Notes under the pieces: generated by a model
Databases searched by the model: none
What the model was told of the DNA's origin: nothing
The model's input: only the letters and a program-made list of their open reading frames with translations
Program-made: the position numbers and the translations under genes
From: Hydrogenophilales bacterium
GTDB lineage: Bacteria > Pseudomonadota > Gammaproteobacteria > Burkholderiales > Thiobacillaceae
DNA length: 64,000 nucleotides
NCBI GenBank assembly: GCA_016703155.1
Contig: JADJCP010000008.1
Location: 62,001-126,000 of the forward strand
Direction: 5' to 3'
In this document: positions 51,761 to 60,377 of the stretch, piece after piece
How the letters are laid out: each line of letters begins with the position of its first letter
Numbering within the stretch: position 1 is the stretch's first letter

Positions 51761-53068
51761 ATGACTTCCGATTTGCTGCCCCGGAATCGCTATCCAAAGC
51801 CAGCACACCAGGTGGTACTAAATATTTCCGACCGGGCACGTGACCTGCCGGCGGCCGCTTCGGGAACAAATAGCGTGCTTCCACGCGGAAATGGGCGTAG
51901 TTATGGTGATGTTTGCTTGAACGATGGCGGCACTCTCTTGGTGACACGGCGATTGGATCGCTTCATTGCCTGGGATAGGTCTACAGGCCGCTTAATTTGT
52001 GAGAGTGGGGTATTGCTCGCAGATATTCTCAAACTGGTGGTGCCCCAAGGCTGGTTTTTGCCGGTCACGCCGGGCACCCGACTAGTCAGTGTGGGTGGTG
52101 CCATTGCAAATGATGTCCATGGCAAGAACCACCATGTTGCTGGCAGTTTTGGCCACCATGTCATTCGCTTTGAATTATTGCGCACCGATGGCGAAAGAAA
52201 GCTATGCGTTAGCGGCGACGATTGGTACAGGGCCAGTGTAGGCGGCTTGGGCTTGACAGGGTTAATAACCTGGGCTGAACTGCAGCTCATGCCGGTGGCC
52301 AATTCCGGCATGCTTACTGAAAGCTTGCGTTTTTCCAGCTTGGCGGATTTCCGGCCATTGAATAGGGATGCGGAGACGCGTTGGCCTTACACCGTTTCGT
52401 GGATAGATTGCCTGGCCGTTGGCCGCGCTCGTGGCCGGGGTATATTGATGGCGGGAGCGCATGCCTCGCCCCTTGCCGATCCGCCCGAGGGACGAGTTGG
52501 CCGGAAATCCATGCCTTTTGACCCGCCTTTTTCCCTGATCAACAGGATCAGCCTGAGCATGTTCAATGTGGCCTACTACCATCGACCACTGCCAAAAGGC
52601 CCGAAGCTAGTTCATTACAATCCGTACTTTTATCCGTTGGATGCCATTCAGAATTGGAACCGGATATACGGACAGCGAGGGTTCTTTCAATATCAGTGTG
52701 TCATTCCACCCAATGCCGCAGAAGACGCGATCCAGGCGCTGCTCACCCGCATCAGCAGCAGCGGCATGGGATCGTTCCTGGCTGTCCTGAAGACCTTTGG
52801 CCGTCATCATCCCCCTGCTGGCATGCTTTCATTTCCACGGCCTGGCGCCACCCTGGCGTTAGACTTTCCCAACCTGGGTGCCAAGTGTGAATCCTTGTTT
52901 CGGCAGTTAGACAGCATTGTTCTGGAGGCTGAAGGTGCACTCTACCCAGCCAAGGATGCCCGAATGTCGTCAGAAATGTTCCGTCATTCCTTTCCTGCAT
53001 GGGAAGCGTTCAGCCAGTATATCGATCCATGCATATCGTCCGGCTTTTGGCGCCGGGTTGTGGAGTAG
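51761..53068 (+). CDS. DprE1-like FAD-dependent oxidase
   Basis: 435 aa. The FAD-binding part shows RGNGRSYGDVCLNDGG, VTPGTRLVSVGGAIANDVHG, KNHHVAGSFGHHV and GGLGLTGLITWAEL, closely matching DprE1, which oxidises polyprenyl-phosphoryl ribose at C2. It is 20-30 residues shorter at the C-terminus than mycobacterial DprE1. Followed after 2 bp by its reductase partner. Confidence 0.88.
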   Translation: MTSDLLPRNRYPKPAHQVVLNISDRARDLPAAASGTNSVLPRGNGRSYGDVCLNDGGTLLVTRRLDRFIAWDRSTGRLICESGVLLADILKLVVPQGWFLPVTPGTRLVSVGGAIANDVHGKNHHVAGSFGHHVIRFELLRTDGERKLCVSGDDWYRASVGGLGLTGLITWAELQLMPVANSGMLTESLRFSSLADFRPLNRDAETRWPYTVSWIDCLAVGRARGRGILMAGAHASPLADPPEGRVGRKSMPFDPPFSLINRISLSMFNVAYYHRPLPKGPKLVHYNPYFYPLDAIQNWNRIYGQRGFFQYQCVIPPNAAEDAIQALLTRISSSGMGSFLAVLKTFGRHHPPAGMLSFPRPGATLALDFPNLGAKCESLFRQLDSIVLEAEGALYPAKDARMSSEMFRHSFPAWEAFSQYIDPCISSGFWRRVVE

Positions 53069-53070
53069 CC

Positions 53071-53818
53071 ATGAAACGAATTGTTATATTTGGAGCCACG
53101 TCCGCCATTGCTACGGCTTGTGCAAAACGATGGATCAGCCAGGGGGCACACGTATTCTTGGTGGGCCGCGACCCCGGCAAGCTTGCCGGAATTGTTGCGG
53201 ACCTCAAGGTTCGAGCGAATCCAGATCAGCGTATTGAAGTATCCGCGGCGGATCTCAATGATATTGATCGACATGAGGCGCTCTTTGAACAAGCCGCAAG
53301 TGCGCTGGGCGGAATTGATGCTGTCTTGATCGCCCATGGCACCCTACCAAATCAATCGGAGTGCCAAGCTTCTGCCGCGCTGACCTTGGCGGAAATCCAT
53401 ACCAATGGCCTAAGTGTGGTTGCCCTGGCCACCCTGGCGGGCAATCGGTTTGAAGCTCAGGGAACCGGCTCCATCGGAGTGATCAGTTCTGTTGCAGGCG
53501 ATAGAGGACGGCAAAGCAACTATGTCTACGGCGCCGCAAAAGGCATGGTCAGCATCTTCTTGCAGGGCATGCGCAATCGCCTGTCTCGGCATGGCGTAAC
53601 CGTAACTACCATCAAGCCAGGATTCGTCGATACTCCGATGACGGCGGGGTTCGAGAAGAAAGGCATCCTTTGGGCGCAGCCTGAAACAGTGGCCAAGGGT
53701 ATTGTCAACGCCATGGCAAAGGGGCGTGACGAAGTCTATCTGCCGGGTTTTTTGGCGCATCATCATGCTGACAATCCGGCACATACCAGAATTTGTCTTC
53801 AAGCGCCTTTCGTTGTAA
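53071..53818 (+). pseudogene. DprE2-like short-chain reductase, frameshifted in a T6 run
   Basis: Short-chain dehydrogenase: nucleotide-binding IFGATSAIATACAKRW, AHGTLPNQ, active-site Ser/Tyr/Lys in ISSVAGDRGRQSNYVYGAAK and VDTPMTAGF. DprE2 reduces the keto-intermediate to polyprenyl-phosphoryl arabinose. At six T (53748-53753) the frame slips: one extra T gives FWRIIMLTIRHIPEFVFKRL, the expected membrane-anchoring C-terminus, ending at 53818. As given, the frame instead runs into the next gene and would make a fused product of SDR and part of the phosphatase. Confidence 0.82.
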
Positions 53819-54412
53819 TGGCTATGCATGTTGCCTTGTTTGATTTCGACGGCACCCTGACCCGGCGCGACACTTTGTTGCCCTTCCTTAGCCGGGTGCG
53901 GGGCCCGGTACGGCTGGCATTGGATCTGTGTCTTGTTTCGCCATGGCTTGCGGGATATGCCAGCCGCATAATGAGCAATACGCTCGCCAAAGAGGCTTTG
54001 CTGCGGCAGTGTCTCGGTGGCATGACCATGGCCGACTTGCAGTTGGTTGCGGAAACCTTCGCGCGGGTGGATATTCCCGGCCTGTTGCGCTCGGACACGA
54101 TGGACAAGCTTCGCCAGCACCAGGACAAGGGGGATTGCTGCGTCTTGGTCAGCGCATCGTTATCTCTTTATCTTGAGCCATGGGGGGCGCGCCGTCGGTT
54201 TCAATCACATACTCAGCACTCAGTTGGAGTGCCTTCCTGAAATTGGCGTGACCGGGCACCTGCAAGGGGGAAACTGCCATGGGGCCGAAAAGGTAAATCG
54301 AATAATAAAACTTCTGGACGGCCAAGATGTGTGCCATATCACTGCCTACGGTGACAGCGCGGGTGACCGGGAAATGCTCGCCTACGCTGACCAAGGTTGT
54401 TGGATTAGATGA
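53818..54412 (+). pseudogene. HAD-IB phosphatase, frameshifted in a G6 run
   Basis: Starts at ATG 53818 or 53824 (MHVALFDFDGTLTRRDTLLP, the HAD nucleophile motif). The frame runs to LVSASLSLYLEPWGA, then breaks at six G (54182-54187). With five G it reads PWGRAVGFNHILSTQLECLP and continues to ITAYGDSAGDREMLAYADQG, HAD motif IV, ending at 54412. Such phosphatases could remove the 5-phosphate of polyprenyl-phosphoryl phosphoribose (inference; mycobacteria use a PAP2 enzyme). Confidence 0.78.
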
Positions 54413-56307
54413 TGCTGTTCATACGCCTGGAGAAGTGGCTGCAGGCACCGTGGCGGGTGTTTTTTTTGTATGGGCTATTCACACTTCTCTGGGCACCGGC
54501 ACTGGTCATGGCACCACGTTTTTGGGCGGAGGATGGCAATGTGTACTACCTCCAGGCTCGGGCGGTTGATGCCTGGGATGCGCTCCTGGGCATGCCGCTG
54601 GGCTATCTCTCGTTACCGGCCAATCTCGCGGGGGTGATTTCGGCCAAACTGCCCTTACTGTACGCGCCCTATGGGGGATTTTTCGTCTCCCTTGCCATTC
54701 AAATGGGATTGCTCTGGGTGATCATGGCCAATCGTTATTTTGACGGCCGCCCACTGTGGCAAGGTGCCTTGGCGCTGATTCCAGTGGTCTTGGTTCAGTC
54801 ATTCGAAACCTGGTTGAATGCCATCAACAGCCAATTCTGGCTGGCATTGGCGGCAGCACTGGTCCTGGCCGCGCCCGGGGGGACGTTCACGCCCGGGCGT
54901 CACAGCGTCAATGGCCTGGTCTTGATATTGGCGGGACTCTCCGGCCCTGTATCGGCCTTTTTGGCGCCCTTATTCGTGCTGCGGGCCATACACGAACGAC
55001 GGTGGCATTGGGGGCTTTATGCGCTGCCGGTATCCATCGGTGCCTTGTTGGTAATATTTGTGGCGCCCTCCGGTGGGCGTGTGCTCTCGTTTCCGCTAGA
55101 CATTTTTGCCCTGTCCGCTGCGTTTCAATTGTTCCTCAACAATTTTTGTATTGAATGTGCTAGGACGGTTTGGGCCCAGGCCTATGAGTTGCAGCCTTAT
55201 GCCGATTTGTTCCTGCTGGGCGTGCTGCTGGTGTACGGTGGGTTATTCGTTCGGGCCGATCGGCTAGGACGCTGGTTGCTGGTGGCTTCATTTTTGCTCC
55301 TCTGCTTGAGTTTTGTCGGGATGCTGGGTAAGGAAGGCTTGTTGGGCGTGCCCACATATAGCAATTCCCGGTATTTCTTTGTGCCTGCCGCATTGCTGTT
55401 CGCAGCTGTTTTGAGCGGATACGCCCAAGGCCGCCGATGGCTGGGCGGCGTCCTTCTATTGTTTGTTTTGAATGGTTTGTATTTCGGCGCCGAGTATCGT
55501 GTGGTGGGCGAAAAAGATGGCAAGCACTGGAAGCGGAGTGTCCGAGCATATGAAAGTGGGCGGGAGAGTGTGGTGTATTTCAACCGCCCACTATGTGCGT
55601 TCGTGCCCGATCGGAAGGCCGGTGCCCTGTCGCCACCCGTGTTGTCGGCCGGCACAGCGACGGAGTTGGTATTCGGCGTGCCTGAAAATATCCCCAAGGA
55701 TGCCAGGAATATCTACTTGTTTCGGTTCACTGAGGATGAGCCACATGTCTTTCAGAAGCACATGGGTGAATGGCAGATAAGCCAACTTTTCTTGACTGGC
55801 GTCCCAGCGTTGGGTCACTGCTACGGCGGTGATATTGCGGACCCTGTACGTTGGGCGCAGATCCAGAATGGTCAGTTGTATGTAGATAGAAGTGAATTGG
55901 GCCCCTTGAGCGGTCATTCCTACTTACTGGGTTACGGTGAGAACATGGCGGCTATGCTGGCTCATGGTAGTTTCATGCGCTTTAACGGTTCGGAGCTGGC
56001 TGCGCGAGTGCCTGAGGTCGATGAGGCCAGTGACAATGCGGCTTCGGCGAAACGTATTTTCTCTCCGGCAGAAATTGATGGCATAGCCCTAGACTTATGC
56101 GCTGGGTGGGGATGGAATTGCGGTATTCCAGCTGCGGATGCTTTCTGTAAGTCCATGGGCTTTGACTTCGCGCTGAGTTATGACACTAGGCTCGATACCC
56201 CTCCAACAAGGATCATCTCCACAGGTGAACTTTGTCAGGAAGCCACATGCGACCGTATTGCATCGGTCACTTGTATCACGGGTGGTCCTTGGGGCGGTGG
56301 CGATTAG
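54409..56307 (+). CDS. GT-C-like membrane glycosyltransferase, candidate arabinosyltransferase
   Basis: 632 aa. About ten membrane helices followed by a periplasmic domain of about 230 residues. The first external loop carries APRFWAEDGNVYYLQA, an acidic pair as in GT-C enzymes that use polyprenyl-phosphate sugars. In the pathway here the donor would be polyprenyl-phosphoryl D-arabinose (inference), as in TfpW, which decorates pilins in some Pseudomonas aeruginosa. Ends the operon; IS21 debris follows after 160 bp. Confidence 0.7.
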   Translation: MMLFIRLEKWLQAPWRVFFLYGLFTLLWAPALVMAPRFWAEDGNVYYLQARAVDAWDALLGMPLGYLSLPANLAGVISAKLPLLYAPYGGFFVSLAIQMGLLWVIMANRYFDGRPLWQGALALIPVVLVQSFETWLNAINSQFWLALAAALVLAAPGGTFTPGRHSVNGLVLILAGLSGPVSAFLAPLFVLRAIHERRWHWGLYALPVSIGALLVIFVAPSGGRVLSFPLDIFALSAAFQLFLNNFCIECARTVWAQAYELQPYADLFLLGVLLVYGGLFVRADRLGRWLLVASFLLLCLSFVGMLGKEGLLGVPTYSNSRYFFVPAALLFAAVLSGYAQGRRWLGGVLLLFVLNGLYFGAEYRVVGEKDGKHWKRSVRAYESGRESVVYFNRPLCAFVPDRKAGALSPPVLSAGTATELVFGVPENIPKDARNIYLFRFTEDEPHVFQKHMGEWQISQLFLTGVPALGHCYGGDIADPVRWAQIQNGQLYVDRSELGPLSGHSYLLGYGENMAAMLAHGSFMRFNGSELAARVPEVDEASDNAASAKRIFSPAEIDGIALDLCAGWGWNCGIPAADAFCKSMGFDFALSYDTRLDTPPTRIISTGELCQEATCDRIASVTCITGGPWGGGD

Positions 56308-56469
56308 TCTGCTCTTCCCATTGTCGTCGCCGGCGTGAAACTGGTTTAAACCAGCCGACAAGAAACCGGTCTGTTTGTGCGGCGGTGCCGAGTGAGTGGT
56401 GCAGACGAGGCGAAGCCGGCGGTGACGCGAAGTCACGGCCGGCAGAATGAGGAAGGTGGAGGGGCGCGA

Positions 56470-57216
56470 TCAGGTGTCGTTCTGCTCGCGCATGCGATAG
56501 CTGGGGCCCTCGATCATGACCGACTCGGCGTGATGCAGCAGGCGGTCGAGCAAGGCCGAGGTCAGGGTACTGTCGTTGTTGAAGATTTCTGGCCACTGCT
56601 TGAAGGCGCGGTTGGTGGTGATGACGGTCGAGCCGCGCTCGTAGCGTTGGCTGATCACCTGAAACAGGCTGTCGGCGCCGAACTTGTCGATGGGCAGATA
56701 GCCGAGTTCATCGATGACCAGAAGGCGGGGCTTCATCAACCGAGCCATTTCCCGCTTGATGCCGCCGGTGGCCTGCGCGGCGGCGAGCCCATTGACGATC
56801 TCGACCGCGCTCGTGAACAGCGTCGTCTTGCCATGCAGACAGGCGGTATGGGCGAGGGCATTGGCCAGGTGGGACTTACCGACGCCGACCCCGCCCAGGA
56901 AGATCACGTTGCCATGACGGGGCAGAAACTCCAGCCGGAACACCTGTTGCACCTGAGCGCGGTTGATCTTCTTCGGCCAGTTCCAGTCGAAGCCGTCGAG
57001 CGTCTTGATGCCGGGCAGGTGAGCGGCCTTGACCCGGCGGGTGACGAGCGCCTCGTCCCGGCGCGCCACTTCGCCGGCCACCAACTGTTCGAGGAAACGC
57101 CCGTGCGTCCAGGCCTCGCGCGCCGCCTGTCCGGCCAACTCCGGGTAGTGCTAGACGAAGTACGGCAACTGCAAGCGACCGAGTTGCTGGTGCAGCACGG
57201 TGTCAATGATCGCCAT
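56470..57216 (-). pseudogene. istB: IS21-family IstB helper ATPase with an early amber codon
   Basis: A full IstB of 248 codons from ATG 57214-57216 (MAIIDTVLHQQLGRLQLPYF). Codon 22 is TAG (57151-57153), followed by HYPELAGQAAREAW. The rest is normal: Walker A GGVGVGKSHLANAL and Walker B LLVIDELGYLPI. A TTG downstream could restart translation at 57138. IstB helps the IstA transposase choose targets; IstA is only a fragment here, so the IS is dead. Confidence 0.85.
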
Positions 57217-57318
57217 GATCCTCTCCGTTCACATAGTCGGGGACATCGGGATACGCCGAGAGATCGGCGGGGGGCAATTCGAGGTCGAGCGCATCCTGGC
57301 GACGCATCAGGACGAGCG
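57203..57318 (-). pseudogene. istA: IstA transposase C-terminal fragment
   Basis: The last 38 codons of an IS21 transposase (RRQDALDLELPPADLSAYPD..VPDYVNGEDH), overlapping istB as in intact IS21 elements. Its 5' part has been replaced by the tyrosine-recombinase fragment at about 57318. Confidence 0.6.
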
Positions 57319-57319
57319 G

Positions 57320-57662
57320 TGACTTCCTCGCGGCTCAGTACCACGGGCAGGGTGCGCGGTACCCGTACCGGTTCCATTCCGGCCATCAGTCCAGGTTGCC
57401 GGAGGGTGACATCGCAAAAGAAATTCAGTCCCGTGATCGCTGCGTTGAGCGAGATGGGCGAAGTACCCGAATCGACCAAGTGCAGCTGGTAGCGGCGCAG
57501 GTCGTCGATCGTGGCGGTGTCGGGCGAGCGCCCAAGGTACTGGGCGAAGCAGCGCACTGCCCGGAGGTAATGGCTCTGGGTCTTGGGTGCAAGCTTGCGC
57601 ATCCGCATGTCGTCCAGCATGCGCTGGCTCAGCGGGCTGATGGGGTGAAGGGTCGTGCTCAT
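57320..57662 (-). pseudogene. Tyrosine-recombinase N-terminal fragment
   Basis: Starts MSTTLHPISPLSQRMLDDMR and continues through the SAM-like core-binding domain (KTQSHYLRAVRCFAQYLGRS, NAAITGLNFFCDVTLRQP) to LPVVLSREEV, where the catalytic domain should begin. The frame then enters IS21 sequence. This type of recombinase often travels with IS91-like elements. It cannot be active. Confidence 0.75.
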
Positions 57663-58054
57663 TATGGGCCTCCAGTCATGAAACGAGGCGGATTGCCTCA
57701 TTCCACAACGTAGGCCGTGCGGGCTACTACCTCAGCCGTACCGCACCGCTCAGCCAGAACCACCCCTACCGCGCGAGCGGTTTAGTCCTCTGGCCGATTC
57801 GAGCCAACGTCCAACTCAAGTTGGTCGCCGTAAACCAGTCATCCAGGAGAGCCTGAACAGGAAAATTTCGATACCGTCCTCAACGGCGGCTCATGGCCGA
57901 GTCCCGACCCCCATTTGCATTATGCCCTGCCCACTGGAACGGCAGGTGGGCTCAGTAAGCTGCCGCTCTGAGCCTCGCCAGTTCATGCCAGCCAACGTCA
58001 TCAAACGTTGATAGCCGAAGTTCGGACCGACCGACGTTAACAATCGATTTAGAG

Positions 58055-58089
58055 TTATCCACAGTTTTGGTGAGTAACTCTGTGGATAA
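58055..58089. promoter_or_regulatory. Inverted pair of perfect DnaA boxes
   Basis: TTATCCACA (58055-58063) and TGTGGATAA (58081-58089), part of an 11-bp perfect inverted repeat GTTATCCACAG...CTGTGGATAAC with a 15-bp spacer. Both match the strong DnaA-binding consensus. A role in replication of the excised ICE or in DnaA control of nearby genes is possible. Confidence 0.55.
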
Positions 58090-58160
58090 CCAGGGTTTTC
58101 TTCGACTTGTCACATGGTTGCAAGCCTGCCCTTGATACGTGCATTTCAGGAGGTATAAAC

Positions 58161-58211
58161 ATGTCATTGGCCACACGAACAGAACCGAGCGGACACGCCA
58201 AATGCGCTTGA
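58161..58211 (+). CDS. 16-codon ORF with ideal ribosome site
   Basis: AGGAGG lies 8 nt before the ATG. Product MSLATRTEPSGHAKCA. It could be a leader peptide or the scar of a gene cut by the cargo insertion. Confidence 0.25.
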   Translation: MSLATRTEPSGHAKCA

Positions 58212-58400
58212 CAAATGGCTGCTTATTTAGTTGACTAATAGCGTACTTCCTGGCCTTCGGGCTCGTCTACTGGTGCGTCATCCAGTCCCTTAAGCGCGGT
58301 CAGCCTTGTAACCGCGCCGGTTCTCAGGAATCGAGGCAAAATTGTGAGTCTAAATCGCCGGTTAGCCGGCTTCCTTCGGGTCGCAAGACCCACATCCCAC

Positions 58401-58458
58401 TGGGGAGACTATCTCTCCCCAGCGCGGGCGATGGTCTCCCCGTTTTTTGGAGATCATC
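58401..58458 (+). promoter_or_regulatory. Two-state leader hairpins before the DUF3577 gene
   Basis: Hairpin 1: TGGGGAGA (58401-58408) with TCTCCCCA (58414-58421). Hairpin 2: GATGGTCTCC (58430-58439) with GGAGATCATC (58449-58458), ten pairs including one G-U, which buries the ribosome site GGAG directly before the ATG. GGGGAGAC at 58402-58409 is also perfectly complementary to GTCTCCCC at 58434-58441, so pairing there would free the ribosome site. Confidence 0.55.
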
Positions 58459-58920
58459 ATGGAAAACACCCCCGCTGTTAATCAAACAGGTGTGCCTCCC
58501 GTTGCCGCCGCCATGGTCCAAGATGCGCCCAAAACGCATTTTGACCTTCATGTAACCGGCATCGGTTATCTCAATAGGATTCGCCAGGTGCAAGTCAAGA
58601 AGGGCTCCTTCTGGGCCTGCTCAATCGCTGCCCTGCATGGGGACATCAACGATCCGGAAACGACGTACTTCGATTGCAAGATCGAGGGCTCGGAAGCTCT
58701 GGAGCGTGTGAAATTCCTGGCGAGTGCAGTCGAGAAGAAGATGAAGGTGGTCGTGAGCTTCAAGCTCAGCGACATCTATGCCGAAACATTCCAGTACCAG
58801 ACCGGCGACAAGGCTGGTCAGACGGGTTGCTCCATCAAGGGGCGCCTGCTTCAAATAAGGTCGGCAAAGATTGACGGCATGACCGTTGATTTTGCCGACC
58901 CGGTTCGTATTGCTGCATAA
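58459..58920 (+). CDS. DUF3577 (STY4534-like) ICE protein
   Basis: 153 aa. Family core: HFDLHVTGIGYLNRIRQVQVK, SFWACSIAALHGDINDPETT and YFDCKIEGSEALERVKFL. It is thought to act in ICE replication; an OB-like fold is possible. The ATG at 58459 is preferred because GGAG precedes it. Separated from ssb by the cargo. Confidence 0.8.
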   Translation: MENTPAVNQTGVPPVAAAMVQDAPKTHFDLHVTGIGYLNRIRQVQVKKGSFWACSIAALHGDINDPETTYFDCKIEGSEALERVKFLASAVEKKMKVVVSFKLSDIYAETFQYQTGDKAGQTGCSIKGRLLQIRSAKIDGMTVDFADPVRIAA

Positions 58921-59391
58921 TCCCGCAGCCAAGACCCCCACGGGGTCTTGTTTGAGTCTTGGGCTCAGGACTCAAACAAGTCTCCCAGGCTCCCGATTTC
59001 CCTCGTTTGGACGTTCGAGCATAAAACGTCCAACTAAATGCACAGTCAGCCCTGAACACTGTGCGCCACCGCAAGGTGGCGGGCCTAATCTCAAAAAACC
59101 GGGTTGTGGCGCATAGAGTCTTCAAAGTCTCGACAACGCCATTGACGCGATTCCCTGTCGCGCTCTCCCTGCCCACGGCCTTGGCCGTGACTCGTCCGGA
59201 AGACGGGCATTAGATCGACCCTACCATCGGTTTCAGTCCTTTCGAGGATTGCGGCCGATGGAATCCCCACCTACCCGCCATGCCGGTTCTACCCGGGTGG
59301 CCTCAATTTTCTCAACCTGTCCCGTTCGGGAGTGTGCTCACTCCCCAAGGGAGAGGCGCCTTCTGGCTGGACGTTTCAACCAGGAGGCATC
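58921..59391. other. 471-bp hairpin-rich non-coding region
   Basis: No gene. Strong inverted repeats: AAGACCCC/GGGGTCTT near 58932, TTTGAGTC/GACTCAAA near 58951, GGACGTT/AACGTCC near 59010, GCCACC-GCAA-GGTGGC near 59067, then GGGAGTG-TGCT-CACTCCC at 59328-59345. The density suggests a structured RNA. Confidence 0.5.
59328..59388 (+). promoter_or_regulatory. Ribosome-site-sequestering leader before the DUF3275 gene
   Basis: A perfect hairpin GGGAGTG/CACTCCC (59328-59345) is followed by GCCTTCTGG (59358-59366) pairing with CCAGGAGGC (59380-59388), nine pairs with one G-U, covering the AGGAGG ribosome site 3 nt before the ATG. Confidence 0.5.
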
Positions 59392-59940
59392 ATGTCAGTT
59401 CAACTACACGGCACTCTTTGCATCAAGGCGGTATCCGGGCGCTCCGGCAATTTCTGCGTGGGCGAATTGTTGACGGATATTGGTTCATTCAAGATCAAGG
59501 ATGCCATCCTTGATCAATACCAACCCGGCGACTATGAGGGCAGTTTCATCGTCGATGAGATTTTCCCTTCCAGTTACACCTGGCGCGGCAAGGTCTGGGT
59601 GGAAGTACGGGCCAGGCTATCGGCGATCCATGTCGACGAGGAGCCCGAGAAGCCGGACACCGAGACCCTGCCAGAGTCGGCAGAGCCCGATCCGGCGGAT
59701 GAGCCCCACCCGGACGTATCCGCCGCGTCGCCAACGCCTGAACCGGCGCCGGCAACGAAATCCGAAGGCGGGCTGTTTGACGCCGAGATGCAAGCGATGA
59801 TCGACGCCGGGCAACCGGTGAAGCTCGATCCGACCGTCGACCGCAACCTCTTCCGCGAGCAGCGGGATGCCCTCAAGGGTCTGGGGTATCGGTTCGACAG
59901 TAAGGGGCAGATGTGGGTTACGCCCCAAGCGGCTGAGTAA
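59392..59940 (+). CDS. DUF3275-family ICE protein
   Basis: 182 aa. N-terminal domain (residues 1-80) with LHGTLCIKAVSGRSGNFCVG and DYEGSFIVDEIFPSSYTWRG, an acidic Pro-rich linker (about 85-135), and a C-terminal helical piece (DPTVDRNLFREQRDALKGLG). Matches DUF3275 of ICEs; role unknown. AGGAGG before the ATG. Confidence 0.78.
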   Translation: MSVQLHGTLCIKAVSGRSGNFCVGELLTDIGSFKIKDAILDQYQPGDYEGSFIVDEIFPSSYTWRGKVWVEVRARLSAIHVDEEPEKPDTETLPESAEPDPADEPHPDVSAASPTPEPAPATKSEGGLFDAEMQAMIDAGQPVKLDPTVDRNLFREQRDALKGLGYRFDSKGQMWVTPQAAE

Positions 59941-60377
59941 TCAGTCCGAACCCGCGTTGCGGGTTCACCCTGACGGCCTGGCTAGGCTCCCAGGGTGAGC
60001 CCGTACAGCGGCGATTGAATCTTGGTTTGCGGTCATCCAAAACCGTCGCCCTTAACTGCGCGTCCCGGTCTCCCCTTCGGACGCGGCAGCGGCCATCCTG
60101 GCGCTGCTTGGAGACACGATTTGATCGTACCCACCTAATTCATCCTGCCCGCCTCGGGCATCCGTGAGTCGGTTCTTGGAGCCGACTGACGCATTCCGAG
60201 GTTTTACTGGCCCTTGTGGCTTTGTAGGAATGTGCTTCTGCCGCTGAAAGAGCACGCGTCGAAAGGCGCGCGGTCAAATCGCAACTCGGACGAAAGTCCT
60301 TTTCCAACCTGCCCACACGGGATTCCAGCCCGTGGGGCCGGATCTCGTGTTGGGCATTCTTCTTGAAGGAGTCCAGC
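59941..60377. other. 437-bp hairpin-rich non-coding region
   Basis: No gene. Begins with GAACCCGC-GTT-GCGGGTTC (59948-59966), then CACCCTG/CAGGGTG around 59969-59998 and further inverted repeats up to a CACGGGATTCCAGCCCGTG hairpin near 60315. GAAGGAGT before the next ATG is its ribosome site. Confidence 0.5.

Larger units (their letters stand above)
57664..58400. other. Non-coding junction between cargo and ICE backbone
   Basis: No convincing gene except a 16-codon ORF at 58161. It contains the inverted DnaA-box pair at 58055-58089 and several short inverted repeats. An ORF on the minus strand across 57952-58176 lacks a ribosome site or protein-like composition. Confidence 0.55.

Noticed and set aside
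56377..57492. Plus-strand frame of 371 codons over the IS21 debris
   Set aside because: Antisense to istB; the istB motifs are clear and this product is not protein-like.
57952..58176. Minus-strand 74-codon frame in the cargo–ICE junction
   Set aside because: No ribosome site, contains the DnaA-box pair, and has no family resemblance.
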